A DNA stretch of 64,000 nt from Actinacidiphila guanduensis (lineage in GTDB: Bacteria > Actinomycetota > Actinomycetes > Streptomycetales > Streptomycetaceae): positions 1 through 64,000 of the forward strand of contig NZ_FNIE01000020.1 in the NCBI RefSeq assembly GCF_900103985.1, written 5' to 3'. The position numbers and the translations under genes were made by a program. Shown here piece by piece: positions 1-9,081 of this stretch. How positions within the stretch are numbered: position 1 is the first letter of the stretch; each line of letters opens with the position of its first letter. The notes under the pieces are model-generated. The model searched no databases. It saw only the letters and a list, made by a program, of their open reading frames with translations, and was not told the origin of the DNA.

Positions 1-1194
1 TTCGGCCGCGGGGAGTGCTTCGTGGAACGCTACCTGGACCGCCCCAGGCATGTGGAGACGCAGTGCCTGGCCGACACCCACGGCAACGTCGTGGTGGTCT
101 CCACCCGCGACTGCTCCCTGCAGCGCCGCCACCAAAAGCTCGTCGAGGAAGCCCCCGCACCGTTCCTCACCCACGAGCAGACCGCGCAGTTGTACTCCGC
201 GTCCAAGGCCATTTTGAAGGAGGCGGGGTATGTGGGGGCGGGCACGTGCGAGTTCCTGGTGGGGCAGGACGGCACGATCTCGTTCCTGGAGGTCAACACC
301 CGCCTCCAGGTCGAGCACCCCGTCACCGAGGAGGTCTCGGGGATCGACCTGGTGCGGGAGATGTTCCGGATCGCCGACGGCCAGGCCCTCGGCTACGACG
401 ACCCGCCCCTGCGGGGCCACTCCTTCGAGTTCCGCATCAACGGCGAGGACCCCGGCCGGAACTTCCTGCCCGCCCCCGGCACCGTCACCCTCTTCCAGCC
501 GCCCAGCGGGCCGGGTGTGCGTCTGGATGCGGGGGTGGAGTCCGGCAGTGTCATCGGCCCCGCCTGGGACTCCCTGCTCGCCAAACTCATCGTCACCGGC
601 GCGACCCGCGAGCAGGCCCTGCAACGCGCCGCCCGCGCACTCGGCGAGTTCACCGTCGAAGGAATGGCCACCGCACTCCCCTTCCACCGCGCGGTGGTGG
701 CCGATCCGGCGTTCGCCCCCAAGGACGGCGGCCCGTTCAGCGTCCACACCCGCTGGATCGAGACCGAGTTCGACAACACCATCCCCCCCTTCACCCCCAC
801 CGGCACAGGCGAAGGCGACGACGACGGGCACGAGGGGCAGCGCGAGACCGTCGTCGTCGAGGTGGGCGGCAAGCGTCTGGAGGTGTCGCTGCCCGCCCAC
901 CTGAGTGCCGCCGGGCCGCCGCCGGGCCGGCGACCGGCACGGTATGCCCCCGGTTCTGCCGATCGTCCCTCGGCGGACACCCTGGTACGCGCGCCGATGC
1001 AGGGCACGATCGTGAAGGTCGCGGTCGAGGAGAACCAGCAGGTCTCCGAGGGCGATCTCATCGTCGTCCTCGAAGCCATGAAGACCGAGCAGTTGCTGAC
1101 GGCGCCCTGCGCGGGCCGGGTCACTGGTCTGACTGCCACGTGCGGGATGGCAGTCGGCATCGGTGTCGTCGTCTGCGACATCGCCCCGCGGTGA
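1..1194 (+). CDS. acetyl/propionyl-CoA carboxylase alpha subunit (biotin carboxylase + BCCP), 5' truncated by window
   Basis: The reading frame is open from base 1, so the start lies outside the window; about 397 residues are visible. Biotin carboxylase signatures include the LEVNTRLQVEHP segment near base 290 (ATP/bicarbonate-site residues). The C-terminus is a biotinyl domain with VLEAMKTEQ near base 1070, whose lysine is the biotinylation site. Family knowledge: such fused BC-BCCP subunits of about 590 aa pair with a separate carboxyltransferase beta subunit to carboxylate acetyl-, propionyl- or butyryl-CoA in actinobacteria. Which acyl-CoA is used cannot be read from this part. The linker before the biotinyl domain is long and low in complexity. 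No beta subunit is visible downstream; it may lie upstream. Confidence 0.95.
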   Translation, partial: FGRGECFVERYLDRPRHVETQCLADTHGNVVVVSTRDCSLQRRHQKLVEEAPAPFLTHEQTAQLYSASKAILKEAGYVGAGTCEFLVGQDGTISFLEVNTRLQVEHPVTEEVSGIDLVREMFRIADGQALGYDDPPLRGHSFEFRINGEDPGRNFLPAPGTVTLFQPPSGPGVRLDAGVESGSVIGPAWDSLLAKLIVTGATREQALQRAARALGEFTVEGMATALPFHRAVVADPAFAPKDGGPFSVHTRWIETEFDNTIPPFTPTGTGEGDDDGHEGQRETVVVEVGGKRLEVSLPAHLSAAGPPPGRRPARYAPGSADRPSADTLVRAPMQGTIVKVAVEENQQVSEGDLIVVLEAMKTEQLLTAPCAGRVTGLTATCGMAVGIGVVVCDIAPR

Positions 1195-1914
1195 GCGCGG
1201 CGACGGGGTGCGGCGGGGCGGGTGAGCGCGCACGGAACGGCGCGCGCTCCCTCGGCCGGGGGTGCAACCGGTGCCGCGAGGAGAAAACACAGGCAGAACC
1301 GAACCGTGCGGGGAATTTTGTGATCCATATCAATTCAAAGATCGACCCTCTTGACCCGCGCTTGAACGGGAATCGCGATTACGTTACATTTGCCCGCGGA
1401 ATATTCCACAGGTACGGAACCGGTTCTCCCGACCCGCGGAAGCAGTACCAGCAGGGCTTCTCCCTCCTGACCCCGGGACAGGGGCCGCGGCACCGTAAGC
1501 CTGTCCGGTCCCGGGCAGCCGGGTAACCGTATCGAGAACGTTCCGGCACCGACGGGGCCACGTCGGTGCCCGTTTGTGGGACCACTGATAACTCCTCACG
1601 ACCGCGGGCTGCTCTATCGACACCTTCCGAAAACCACTCGCTCTCCCGCGGCCCGAGTTCTGTCCTGCCGTCGCCCCGCCGCCCCGACGGGCGGCTCGCA
1701 CCAGAAGCGGGTCCGGTACTCCGCGGAGTACCGGACTCGGTGCGCTCCGCGCCGGGCTCTGACGATCCCGCCCTGCCGGGGAGCGCACCCTGCGGGACGG
1801 TCCGGGTGGCGGCCGGTTCCCCCACGCGTGCCGCGGAAGCGGCGGGCCCACTTGACACAAACCGTTCTGCCACCCGTCTCCGACTCCCCCCTCCGAACGA
1901 AATGGGGTGCCTCG
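1195..1914. other. 720-bp intergenic region
   Basis: No convincing gene. The base composition is less biased near 1310-1400 (AT-richer stretch), which suits promoter or terminator DNA. It contains the 26-bp palindrome at 1711-1736 and a TTGACA hexamer at 1852-1857 without a good -10 partner. Open frames on both strands here lack the expected codon bias. Confidence 0.5.
1711..1736. repeat. 26-bp perfect palindrome upstream of the HTH/TPR regulator
   Basis: Thirteen bases, GTCCGGTACTCCG, are followed directly by their reverse complement with no loop, so the whole is a self-complementary duplex centred at 1723/1724. It lies about 180-205 bp before the regulator start. With no loop and no T-run it fits a dimeric protein-binding site or cruciform better than an intrinsic terminator. 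Confidence 0.8.
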
Positions 1915-3321
1915 TTGGCCGCCCGACGACTGGACTCCCGTGCACGCAACGAGCTCCTGCAGGAACTCATCACCGAGTCAGGCTGCTCGAACGTGGGTCT
2001 TGCCCGGCGAGTGAACCTCGAAGGGAGCCGACGCGGACTCGACCTGCGCTACGACAAGACGTCGGTGAGCCGCTGGCTGCGCGGACAGCGGCCCCGCGGT
2101 CAGACGCCGTTGATCATCGCCGAGGTCCTCGGGCAGAAACTCGGCCGCCGGGTCTCCGTGGAGGAGATCGGCATGACCGCGGCCGAGCACCAGGACGTCC
2201 CGCAGGTGGGCCTCACCTTCGCGCCGACCCTGGCGGCGGCCGTCGAGGAGGCGACCGGCCTCTGGCGGACCGACGCCGCGGGCAGGCGGCTGCCGTCCGC
2301 TCCCCGGCTGGCGATCTCGACCCTCCTGGAGCCCAGCAGGGACTGGCTGATCGCCGAACCGGAGAGCGGAACCGCGCACGAGGGGACGCGAGTGGTCACG
2401 TCGGCGGACATCGAGACCACGACCCAGGTCACCCGCAGCATCGCCGACCTCGACCACCGCTTCGGCAGCGGAGACGTCCGCCCACTCGCCGTGCACTACC
2501 TGGACGCGGTGGTGTCGGCCCAGCTCCGGGGCGGCTACGGCAGCGGCGTCGGCAGGCAGTTGTGCGGGGCCGCCGCCCGGCTGAGCGAACTCGCGGGCTA
2601 CATGGCCGTGGACAGCGGCAAGCCGGCCCTGGCCCACCGCTACTACATCCAGGCCCTGCGGCTGGCCCATGCGGCCGACGACCGCGGTTTCGGTGGCTAC
2701 GTCCTGGCCGCAGGCCTGGGCCGGCTGGCCGCGGAACTGGGCCACCCGCGAGAGGTGGCGCAACTGGCCCGTGCGGCGCGGGAGGGCAGCCGCGACCGCA
2801 TCGGCGGCGCCGTGCGGTCCTGCCTGCTCGCGGCCGAGGCCCGCGGCTACGCGCTGCTGGGGGACGCCCGGCAGTGCGATCTCGCCATGGCACGGGCCGA
2901 GGAGTCCCTGGAGCAGGCCGAACCCGACCAGGAGCCGCTGTGGATCCGGCACTTCGGCCCCGGCTATCTCGCCGACGACTTCGCGCACTGCCACCTCGAT
3001 CTCGGCCGGCCGCAGGAGGCGGCGCGCTGCGCGGAACAGGCCCTGGCCGCCCATCCCGAGCACCTGGTGCGCAGAAGGGCCGTGGGCCTGTTCCTCCTGG
3101 CCACCGCCCATGTGGCGGCCGGGACGCTGGACGAGGGCTGCGCCCTCGCGTCGGAGGCGGCCGCCCTCTCGGCCGGGTTGCGCTCGGCCATCGTCAGGGA
3201 GCACATGGAGGTGTTCCGCTCCCGGCTGGGCCCGAGAGCCGAGGAGCCGGCAGTGCGGGACTTCGAAGCGCGGCTCCGCGAGCTGTCCCCGGCCACTCCC
3301 GGGGTGCCCGGACCGAGGTGA
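1915..3321 (+). CDS. NsdA-type HTH/TPR transcriptional regulator
   Basis: An N-terminal helix-turn-helix-like segment (roughly residues 20-65, with SNVGLARRV and KTSVSRWLRG) is followed by a long alpha-helical part with TPR-like repeats. Such Streptomyces proteins of 450-500 aa include NsdA, a negative regulator of differentiation and antibiotic production. I assign it to that class, not specifically as the nsdA orthologue. The start is uncertain: the frame stays open far upstream. I chose TTG 1915, just before the conserved DSRARNELLQEL helix, with a GGGGT-like RBS six bases upstream. GTG 1828 is an alternative. It is followed by a hairpin terminator and stands alone. It is probably cytoplasmic, with the TPR part sensing a ligand or partner. 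Confidence 0.75.
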   Translation: MAARRLDSRARNELLQELITESGCSNVGLARRVNLEGSRRGLDLRYDKTSVSRWLRGQRPRGQTPLIIAEVLGQKLGRRVSVEEIGMTAAEHQDVPQVGLTFAPTLAAAVEEATGLWRTDAAGRRLPSAPRLAISTLLEPSRDWLIAEPESGTAHEGTRVVTSADIETTTQVTRSIADLDHRFGSGDVRPLAVHYLDAVVSAQLRGGYGSGVGRQLCGAAARLSELAGYMAVDSGKPALAHRYYIQALRLAHAADDRGFGGYVLAAGLGRLAAELGHPREVAQLARAAREGSRDRIGGAVRSCLLAAEARGYALLGDARQCDLAMARAEESLEQAEPDQEPLWIRHFGPGYLADDFAHCHLDLGRPQEAARCAEQALAAHPEHLVRRRAVGLFLLATAHVAAGTLDEGCALASEAAALSAGLRSAIVREHMEVFRSRLGPRAEEPAVRDFEARLRELSPATPGVPGPR

Positions 3322-3333
3322 GCCCGTGAACGG

Positions 3334-3372
3334 CGAGGTGCCCCCTGCCGGTCGCACGCAGGAGGCACCTCG
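3334..3372. terminator. hairpin between convergent regulator and DoxX genes
   Basis: CGAGGTGCC at 3334-3342 pairs with GGCACCTCG at 3364-3372, with further CTGC/GCAG pairing inside. It lies just after the stop at 3321 and before the convergent stop at 3390, so it can serve both genes. Confidence 0.7.
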
Positions 3373-3389
3373 GTGGCCGTCCGGCCCGG

Positions 3390-4901
3390 CTACGCCATCG
3401 GCGGCGGGGCGCTCGAAGCGGCCAGGCCCAGCAGCGGCCCGCTGCCGAGGAGCCCGCCGATCGTGCCCGTCGTCGGCTTCGTCTCGGCCGGGGGCGGCGG
3501 CGGAGGCGGGGCCTGGGTGACGGGCGGCGGCGGGGGCGGCGCCTGGGTCGCCGGGCTGCCGCCGGAGGACGGCGAGGAGCCGGTGGTGGAGCCGCCGCCG
3601 ACCGGGATGGTGGTGTGGGTCGCCGGGGGGCGGTGGGTGGCCGAGGGGGCGGTCGTTCCCGGCGCCGTGGACGCCCGGTGGGTGGGTGTCGGCGTGCCGC
3701 CGCCGGCGGAGTCGTCGGAGCCGCCCGGGCCGGTGACCTCGGGCAGCGGGGAGCCCGGCAGGTTGTTGGTGGGGGTGGTCGCGGGCCCGGCGTGGCCGTG
3801 CGGGGTGCTGGTGGCGCGGACGGCGGCGCCGAGCACGGAGCCGACGAGCAGGGTGAGGCCGATCGTCACCGTGGCGAGCACCGCGCCCCTGCGCAGCACC
3901 CGGCGGCGCAGGTCCCACAGGGTGACCCGCGGGCCGAGCCGCCGCCAGGCGTCGCCGGCCAGGTGGCCGTCCACGGAGTAGACCGGCGCCCCGGCGATGA
4001 TCAGCGGGCTCCAGGCGGCCAGGTAGATGAAGTCGGGCGCGTCGTAGACCGGTACGGTCCGCCAGCTCACGGTGACCAGCAGCGCGGCCGACAAGGCGGC
4101 GCCGAAGCACGCGGCGAGCCGCTGCCACAGGCCGCAGACGGTGAGCACGCCGACCACGACCTGCAGGAAGGCGATGGAAAGCCCGGCGCCCACCGGGTGG
4201 TTGAGCGCGGCGTCGCGCAACGGCTCGGCGGCCGCCCAGGGGTGGAGCGAGGAGAGCCAGGTGACCATGGAGCCGCGCTTGCCGCCGTCGAAGTAGACGC
4301 GGTCGCACAGCTTGCCCATGCCGGCGTAGATGGAGATGAAGCCGAGGAACACCCGCAGCGGCAGCAGCACGATGCCGAGGTTCATCCGCCGGTGCGGGTA
4401 GTACGCGTGGCGCACCGAGCGCCGCTCGGAGCGTTCGGAGCGCCGCTCGTCCTCGTCCGGGAGCGGGTCGCCGGGGGTGTCGAACCCGCCCGCATAGCCG
4501 GCCGGTTGGGGCTGGCGGGAGACGAGCGGCTCGTCGTGGGGCGCCCGCTGGCCGACGACGGTGGGCACGGCCGGCGGCAGGACGGCGGTGTCGCCGATCC
4601 GCGGCAGCACTTGCGTGGCGGCTCCCGCGCTCGCGCCCGCCTCGCGCACGGCCTGCGTCAACTCCGGTGCCGAGCTGCCCGACCAGACCACCGGCCGGCG
4701 GCGCACCGCGGGCATCCGCACCGTGTCGTCCAGGCCGAGCGAGCGCGCCGAGGAGGCGCCGAGCTGCACCCGGAAACTCGCGTGGTTGACGATGACCTGG
4801 GCGGGATCGCTGGGCACCCGCGCCATCGTCAGCACGCGCTCGTCGAACCCGGGTGTCCCTCCCCCCGTGGTGGTGCGGGGTGTTCTGGTGTCCACACTCA
4901 T
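3390..4901 (-). CDS. DoxX-family membrane protein with Pro-rich C-terminus
   Basis: 503 aa. A soluble N-terminal region of about 170 residues precedes a DoxX-like membrane block (about residues 175-320; LRVFLGFISIYAGMGKL is the first helix). A further membrane helix near residue 345 leads to a long Thr/Pro/Gly-rich tail with polyproline tracts (QAPPPPPP). DoxX proteins are four-helix membrane proteins of uncertain function; some act with sulfur or redox enzymes. The Pro/Thr tail is probably outside the membrane. It ends the minus-strand run with rlmB, cysS, ispF, ispD and carD, a conserved Streptomyces order. ATG 4901 is the first Met and gives the full domain. Confidence 0.85.
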   Translation of the reverse strand: MSVDTRTPRTTTGGGTPGFDERVLTMARVPSDPAQVIVNHASFRVQLGASSARSLGLDDTVRMPAVRRRPVVWSGSSAPELTQAVREAGASAGAATQVLPRIGDTAVLPPAVPTVVGQRAPHDEPLVSRQPQPAGYAGGFDTPGDPLPDEDERRSERSERRSVRHAYYPHRRMNLGIVLLPLRVFLGFISIYAGMGKLCDRVYFDGGKRGSMVTWLSSLHPWAAAEPLRDAALNHPVGAGLSIAFLQVVVGVLTVCGLWQRLAACFGAALSAALLVTVSWRTVPVYDAPDFIYLAAWSPLIIAGAPVYSVDGHLAGDAWRRLGPRVTLWDLRRRVLRRGAVLATVTIGLTLLVGSVLGAAVRATSTPHGHAGPATTPTNNLPGSPLPEVTGPGGSDDSAGGGTPTPTHRASTAPGTTAPSATHRPPATHTTIPVGGGSTTGSSPSSGGSPATQAPPPPPPVTQAPPPPPPPAETKPTTGTIGGLLGSGPLLGLAASSAPPPMA

Positions 4902-5003
4902 CTAACCGAGTGAACCCCGGTTAGGACACTGCCTGACGCTGCCTGACAGTGCCCCGTCATATGCACTGCGTAGCGGCGGCGGCCGGCGGGGGCCGCGGGG
5001 GCG

Positions 5004-5963
5004 TCAGCGGGCGCGGCGGCGCGAGGCCTCGTAGAGCACGACGCCCGCGGCCACACCGGCGTTGAGCGACTCCGCCCCGCCCGGCATGGGGATGCGCACC
5101 CGCAGGTCGCACGTCTCGCCGACCAGCCGGGACAGGCCCTTGCCCTCGCTGCCCGCGACGATCACCACGGGCCCGGACAGCAGTTCCAGCTCGTGCAGTT
5201 CGACCTCGCCGTCGGCGGCCAGGCCGACCACCGTCAGGCCCGCCTTCTGGTAGGACTCCAGGGCGCGGGTGAGGTTGGTGGCGCGGGCCACGGGGACGCG
5301 GGCGGCGGTGCCGGCCGAGGTCTTCCAGGCACCGGCGGTCATGCCGGCCGCCCGCCGCTCGGGGACGACGACGCCGTGGCCGCCGAAGGCCGCCACCGAG
5401 CGCACCACGGCGCCCAGATTGCGCGGGTCGGTGACGCCGTCGAGCGCGACGATCAGCGGGTCCTCGCCGGCCTCGGCCGCGTCCGCGACCAAGTCGTCGG
5501 GGTGGGCGTACTCGTAGGGCGGGATCTGCAGCACCAGGCCCTGGTGGTTGAGCCCGGCGGTGATGCGGTCGAGTTCGGGCTTGGCGGCCTCCAGCAGCGG
5601 CACCCCGCGCTCGGTGGCGGCCTTGATCGCCTCGCGCACCCGATCGTCGTTGTCGATGTACTGCTGGACGTAGACGGCAGTGGCGGGGATCTCCGCGCGC
5701 AGCGCCTCGACCACGGGGTTGCGGCCGACGACGAGTTCGGAGGTGTCCTTGGCGCCGCGGCCGGACGGCCGGCGGGACTGCGCGGAGACCGACCGCCTCG
5801 CCTGCGCGTTGGCCACCCGGTTCTTCTTGTGTCCCTTGCGCGCCTCGGCCGGCGGCGTGGGGCCCTTGCCCTCCAGGCCCCGGCGGCGCTGGCCGCCGCT
5901 GCCGACCGTGGCGCCCTTCTTGTTGGTCGTACGGCGGTTCCTGCGCTGGCTGTTGCCGGCCAT
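5004..5963 (-). CDS. rlmB: 23S rRNA (guanosine-2'-O-)-methyltransferase RlmB
   Basis: 319 aa. A basic, low-complexity extension of about 85 residues precedes the SpoU_sub_bind domain (VVGRNPVVEALRA) and the SPOUT methyltransferase domain with its three motifs: NLGAVVRS, IVAGSEGKGLSRL and PGGAESLNAGVAAG. The enzyme uses S-adenosylmethionine to 2'-O-methylate a 23S rRNA guanosine. I chose ATG 5963 (MAGNSQRRN) because GGAGAAG lies upstream; an upstream start at 6008 would add residues with no family support. It sits about 100 bp downstream of cysS in the same direction, probably in one transcript. Confidence 0.93.
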   Translation of the reverse strand: MAGNSQRRNRRTTNKKGATVGSGGQRRRGLEGKGPTPPAEARKGHKKNRVANAQARRSVSAQSRRPSGRGAKDTSELVVGRNPVVEALRAEIPATAVYVQQYIDNDDRVREAIKAATERGVPLLEAAKPELDRITAGLNHQGLVLQIPPYEYAHPDDLVADAAEAGEDPLIVALDGVTDPRNLGAVVRSVAAFGGHGVVVPERRAAGMTAGAWKTSAGTAARVPVARATNLTRALESYQKAGLTVVGLAADGEVELHELELLSGPVVIVAGSEGKGLSRLVGETCDLRVRIPMPGGAESLNAGVAAGVVLYEASRRRAR

Positions 5964-6059
5964 GGGTCTCTCACTTCTCCGGTCGGTTCGGGCCCGGGCG
6001 GCTGACACGGGCAGGTGCCGCCGGCCCGGTCGGGGGCGGCGGCACCGTGGGGTGGACGC

Positions 6060-7451
6060 TCAGCCCCGCAGGGTCCAGCGGGAGCCGGTCGGGGTGTCCT
6101 CGATCTCCAGACCGGCCTGCACCAGGCGGTCGCGGATCGCGTCGGCCGTGGCGTAGTCCTTGCGCGCGCGGGCACCCTGGCGCTGGTCGAGCACCAGCCG
6201 GACCAGGGAGTCCACCACGCCGTGCAGGTCGTCGCCGCGGTCGGCGCCGGCCCAGTGCGGGTCGAGCGGGTCCAGGCCCAGCACTCCGAGCATCGCACGG
6301 ACCTCGGCGAGCCGCGCGACCGCGGTCTCCTTGTCGTCCGCGTTGAGCGCGCTGTTGCCCTGCCGGACGGTGGTGTGCACGACGGCGAGCGCCTGCGGCA
6401 CGCCCATGTCGTCGTCCATCGCCTCGGCGAAGGCGGGCGGCACCTCGGCGGCCGGCTCCACCACGCCGGCCATCTCCACCACCCGCTGCACGAAGCCCTC
6501 GATCCGCGCGAACGCGGCCTCGGCCTCGCGCAGCGCCTCCTCGCTGTACTCGATCATGGAGCGGTAGTGCGGGGTGCCCAGGTAGTAGCGGAGCACGATC
6601 GGCCGCCAGCGCTGCACCATGTCCGAGACGAGCACGGAGTTGCCGAGCGACTTGCTCATCTTCTCGCCGCTCATGGTGACCCAGGCGTTGTGCACCCAGT
6701 AACGGGCGAACTCGTCGCCGAACGCGCGGGCCTGGGCGATCTCGTTCTCGTGGTGGGGGAAGATCAGGTCGATGCCGCCGCCGTGGATGTCGAAGGCGCG
6801 GCCGAGGTACTTGTGCGCCATGGCCGAGCACTCCAGGTGCCAGCCGGGGCGGCCGCGGCCCCACGGGGTGTCCCAGGACGGCTCGCCGGGCCGGGCCGCC
6901 TTCCACATGGCGAAGTCGCGCTGGTCCCGCTTGCCGGTCTCGCCCTCGCCCTCGGGCTGCCGCAGGTTGTCCAACTCCTGGTTGGACAGCTCCAGGTAGC
7001 CGGGAAAGGAGCGCACGTCGAAGTAGACGTTGCCGTCGGCGGCGTAGGCGTGGCCGCGCTCGATGAGGCCCTGCATCATCTCGATCATCTCGGGCACGTG
7101 GCCGGTCGCCCGCGGCTCGTACGTGGGCGGCTGGCAGCCGAGCGCGTCGTACCCGTCGGTGAACGCCCGCTCGTTCTCGTAGCCGATCGCCCACCAGGGG
7201 CGGTGCTGCTCCGCGGATTTGCGGATGATCTTGTCGTCGATGTCGGTGACGTTGCGGATGAAGGTGACCTCGTAGCCGCGGTAGCGGAACCACCGCTGCA
7301 TGATGTCGAAGTTCAGTCCCGACCTGATGTGCCCGATGTGCGGGGCGGCCTGCACGGTCGCGCCGCACAGGTAGATCGAGACGCAGCCCGGCGTGAGCGG
7401 GACGAAGTCACGAACCTGGCGCGCGTCGGTGTCGTACAGGCGAATGGTCAC
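6060..7451 (-). CDS. cysS: cysteinyl-tRNA synthetase
   Basis: 463 aa, normal for the family. Class I synthetase signatures are present: PHIGHIRSG (HIGH motif) near residue 35 and GEKMSKSLG (KMSKS loop) near residue 265. YLCGATV carries the N-terminal zinc-ligand Cys and HHENEIAQ lies in the catalytic core. It charges tRNA-Cys in the cytoplasm. The related ligase MshC acts in mycothiol synthesis, but placement next to ispF/rlmB and the full anticodon-binding C-terminal part favour cysS. The initiator ATG 7451 gives the canonical MTIRLYDT start. Confidence 0.95.
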   Translation of the reverse strand: MTIRLYDTDARQVRDFVPLTPGCVSIYLCGATVQAAPHIGHIRSGLNFDIMQRWFRYRGYEVTFIRNVTDIDDKIIRKSAEQHRPWWAIGYENERAFTDGYDALGCQPPTYEPRATGHVPEMIEMMQGLIERGHAYAADGNVYFDVRSFPGYLELSNQELDNLRQPEGEGETGKRDQRDFAMWKAARPGEPSWDTPWGRGRPGWHLECSAMAHKYLGRAFDIHGGGIDLIFPHHENEIAQARAFGDEFARYWVHNAWVTMSGEKMSKSLGNSVLVSDMVQRWRPIVLRYYLGTPHYRSMIEYSEEALREAEAAFARIEGFVQRVVEMAGVVEPAAEVPPAFAEAMDDDMGVPQALAVVHTTVRQGNSALNADDKETAVARLAEVRAMLGVLGLDPLDPHWAGADRGDDLHGVVDSLVRLVLDQRQGARARKDYATADAIRDRLVQAGLEIEDTPTGSRWTLRG

Positions 7452-7571
7452 CCCTCAAGGGTAGTGGCCCGGAGCGTGTGCCTTGTGCGGTTGGCACAGA
7501 GCACACACTCCTGAAGCAATCGGCCGGGCCCCGGCCCGGGGTCCGCACCGGGCAGATGGCCGGGCACCGCC

Positions 7572-8213
7572 CTACGGAGTGCGGACCACCAGGGCGGTGG
7601 CGATGGCGGCCAGGCCCTCGGAGCGGCCGGGAAAACCCAGGCCGTCGGTGGTGGCCGCGCTGACCGAGACGGGCGCCCCGCACGCCTGCGAGAGCACCCG
7701 CTGGGCCTCGTCGCGCCGCTTGCCGATCTTCGGCCGCACGCCCACGACTTGGACGGCGATGTTGCCCACCGTGAACCCGGCCGCCCGGACGATCCGCGCG
7801 GCCTCCGTGAGAAGGGTCAGCCCGGAGGCGCCGGCCCACTCGGGGCGGCCGGTGCCGAAGTGGGCGCCGAGGTCGCCGAGGCCGGCGGCGGAGAACAGGG
7901 CGTTGCAGGCGGCGTGGGCAACCACGTCGGCGTCGGAGTGCCCGGCGAGCCCCGGTCCCTCGCCCTCCCACAGCAGACCCGCGCACCACAGCTCGCGGCC
8001 CTCCTCGAAGGCGTGGATGTCGGTGCCGATGCCCACCTGGGGCAGCACCGGGAGGGCCCTTTCCGACGTGGGCCCGGCGGCCTCTTCGGCAGCAGGGCGA
8101 GCTTCCCCAGCGGCGTCCCCGGCGGCTTCCACAGTGGCTCCTCCAGCAGCTGTTTCAGTGGCCCCTTCAGTGGCCCCTTCAGTGGCCCCTTCAGTGGCCC
8201 CTTCAGTGGCCAT
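7572..8213 (-). CDS. ispF: 2-C-methyl-D-erythritol 2,4-cyclodiphosphate synthase
   Basis: 213 aa. The catalytic domain begins near residue 58 with VGIGTDIHAF and has the metal-binding motif HSDADVVAHA and GDLGAHFG. It makes 2-C-methyl-D-erythritol 2,4-cyclodiphosphate in the MEP isoprenoid pathway. Typical IspF is about 155-170 aa; here an extra Ala/Glu/Thr/Gly-rich leader of about 50 residues opens with four or more ATEG units encoded by a 12-bp tandem repeat. ATG 8213 overlaps the ispD stop by 11 bp, which supports translational coupling and therefore the long N-terminus. No start with a better RBS is evident before the domain. Confidence 0.93.
   Translation of the reverse strand: MATEGATEGATEGATEGATETAAGGATVEAAGDAAGEARPAAEEAAGPTSERALPVLPQVGIGTDIHAFEEGRELWCAGLLWEGEGPGLAGHSDADVVAHAACNALFSAAGLGDLGAHFGTGRPEWAGASGLTLLTEAARIVRAAGFTVGNIAVQVVGVRPKIGKRRDEAQRVLSQACGAPVSVSAATTDGLGFPGRSEGLAAIATALVVRTP
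8154..8210. repeat. 12-bp tandem repeat at the 5' end of ispF
   Basis: Four full copies and a partial fifth of TTCAGTGGCCCC occur head to tail. On the minus strand they encode the ATEG tetrapeptide units at the start of IspF. A 12-bp unit keeps frame, so copy number can vary without breaking the gene. Confidence 0.9.
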
Positions 8214-9015
8214 GGGCCCTCCTGCGGGCGAGTACGGCCTCGGCGAGCACGAGGTCCAGCGGCCGGGTCACCTTGAACGCCTCCTCGTGGCCGGGCACCA
8301 CCAGGACCTGGACGCCGAGCTGTTCGACCATGCTCGCGTCGTCGGTGACGTCCTGGGTGACGGTGGCGTGGGCCTTGGCGAGCAGGTCGCGCTCGAAGCC
8401 CTGGGGGGTCTGCACGGCCCGCAGCAGGGCGCGCTGCGGGGTGCCGGTGACCGCGCCGGAGGCGGGGTCGACGCTCTTGACGGTGTCGGCGAGCGGCAGC
8501 CCGGGCACGACGGCGGGGGCACCGCCGCGTACGGCGGCCACCACGCCCTCGACGGTCTCGACCGGCACCAGCGGGCGGGCGGCGTCGTGGACGAGCACCA
8601 CGTCCACGTCGTCGGGCAGGGCGGCCAGCCCCAGGCGCACGGAGTCCTGGCGCTGCTCGCCGCCGGGGACGACGCGTATGTCGGTGCTCTCCGGCAGCCC
8701 GTGGGCATCCAGCAGCGCCCGGACCTCGGTGGCGCCGTCGGGCGGCGCCACCACGACGATCACCTGGACGGCCCGGGCGGCGGCCATCGCGCGCACGGCG
8801 TGCACGAGGATCGGCACCCCGCCCAGCGTGCGCAGCGCCTTGGGCGCGCCGGGGCCGAGCCGGACTCCTCGTCCGGCGGCGGGAATGACAGCAGCGGTAC
8901 GCAGGTTTGTGTCCTTGCATGAGGTGGGTATGGCCTGGGAGGACCCCGGGCCGTACGGTGCGGCCGCGAGCGCGCCCGCCCGGTCCGCCGCTCCTTCGGA
9001 CCCCTTCCGTGACAT
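8203..9015 (-). CDS. ispD: 2-C-methyl-D-erythritol 4-phosphate cytidylyltransferase
   Basis: 270 aa from the chosen start. The nucleotide-binding motif AAVIPAAGRGVRLG is at about residue 42. VLVHDAARPLV and RAVQTPQGF are also IspD signatures. It transfers CMP to methylerythritol 4-phosphate, two steps before IspF, whose gene overlaps its 3' end. The start is uncertain: neither ATG 9015 nor ATG 9084 has a good Shine-Dalgarno sequence. ATG 9084 lies inside a strong hairpin (9082-9128), so I prefer 9015; about 40 residues still precede the catalytic domain. Confidence 0.93.
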   Translation of the reverse strand: MSRKGSEGAADRAGALAAAPYGPGSSQAIPTSCKDTNLRTAAVIPAAGRGVRLGPGAPKALRTLGGVPILVHAVRAMAAARAVQVIVVVAPPDGATEVRALLDAHGLPESTDIRVVPGGEQRQDSVRLGLAALPDDVDVVLVHDAARPLVPVETVEGVVAAVRGGAPAVVPGLPLADTVKSVDPASGAVTGTPQRALLRAVQTPQGFERDLLAKAHATVTQDVTDDASMVEQLGVQVLVVPGHEEAFKVTRPLDLVLAEAVLARRRAHGH

Positions 9016-9081
9016 CCGGAGGAGCGCGGCCGGCGCCCCGCGGTCCGTCCGCCGCGACGGCGGGCCGTGCCGCGGCACCAG

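Noticed and set aside
15..1526. Long plus-strand frame of about 500 codons overlapping the carboxylase gene
   Set aside because: Arg/Pro/His-rich shadow in another frame; the carboxylase frame carries clear domain motifs.
1852..1857. TTGACA as promoter of the HTH/TPR regulator
   Set aside because: No -10 hexamer at 16-19 bp; kept only as a note.
1978..4308. Minus-strand frame of 776 codons
   Set aside because: High-GC shadow of the HTH/TPR and DoxX genes with no recognisable domain.
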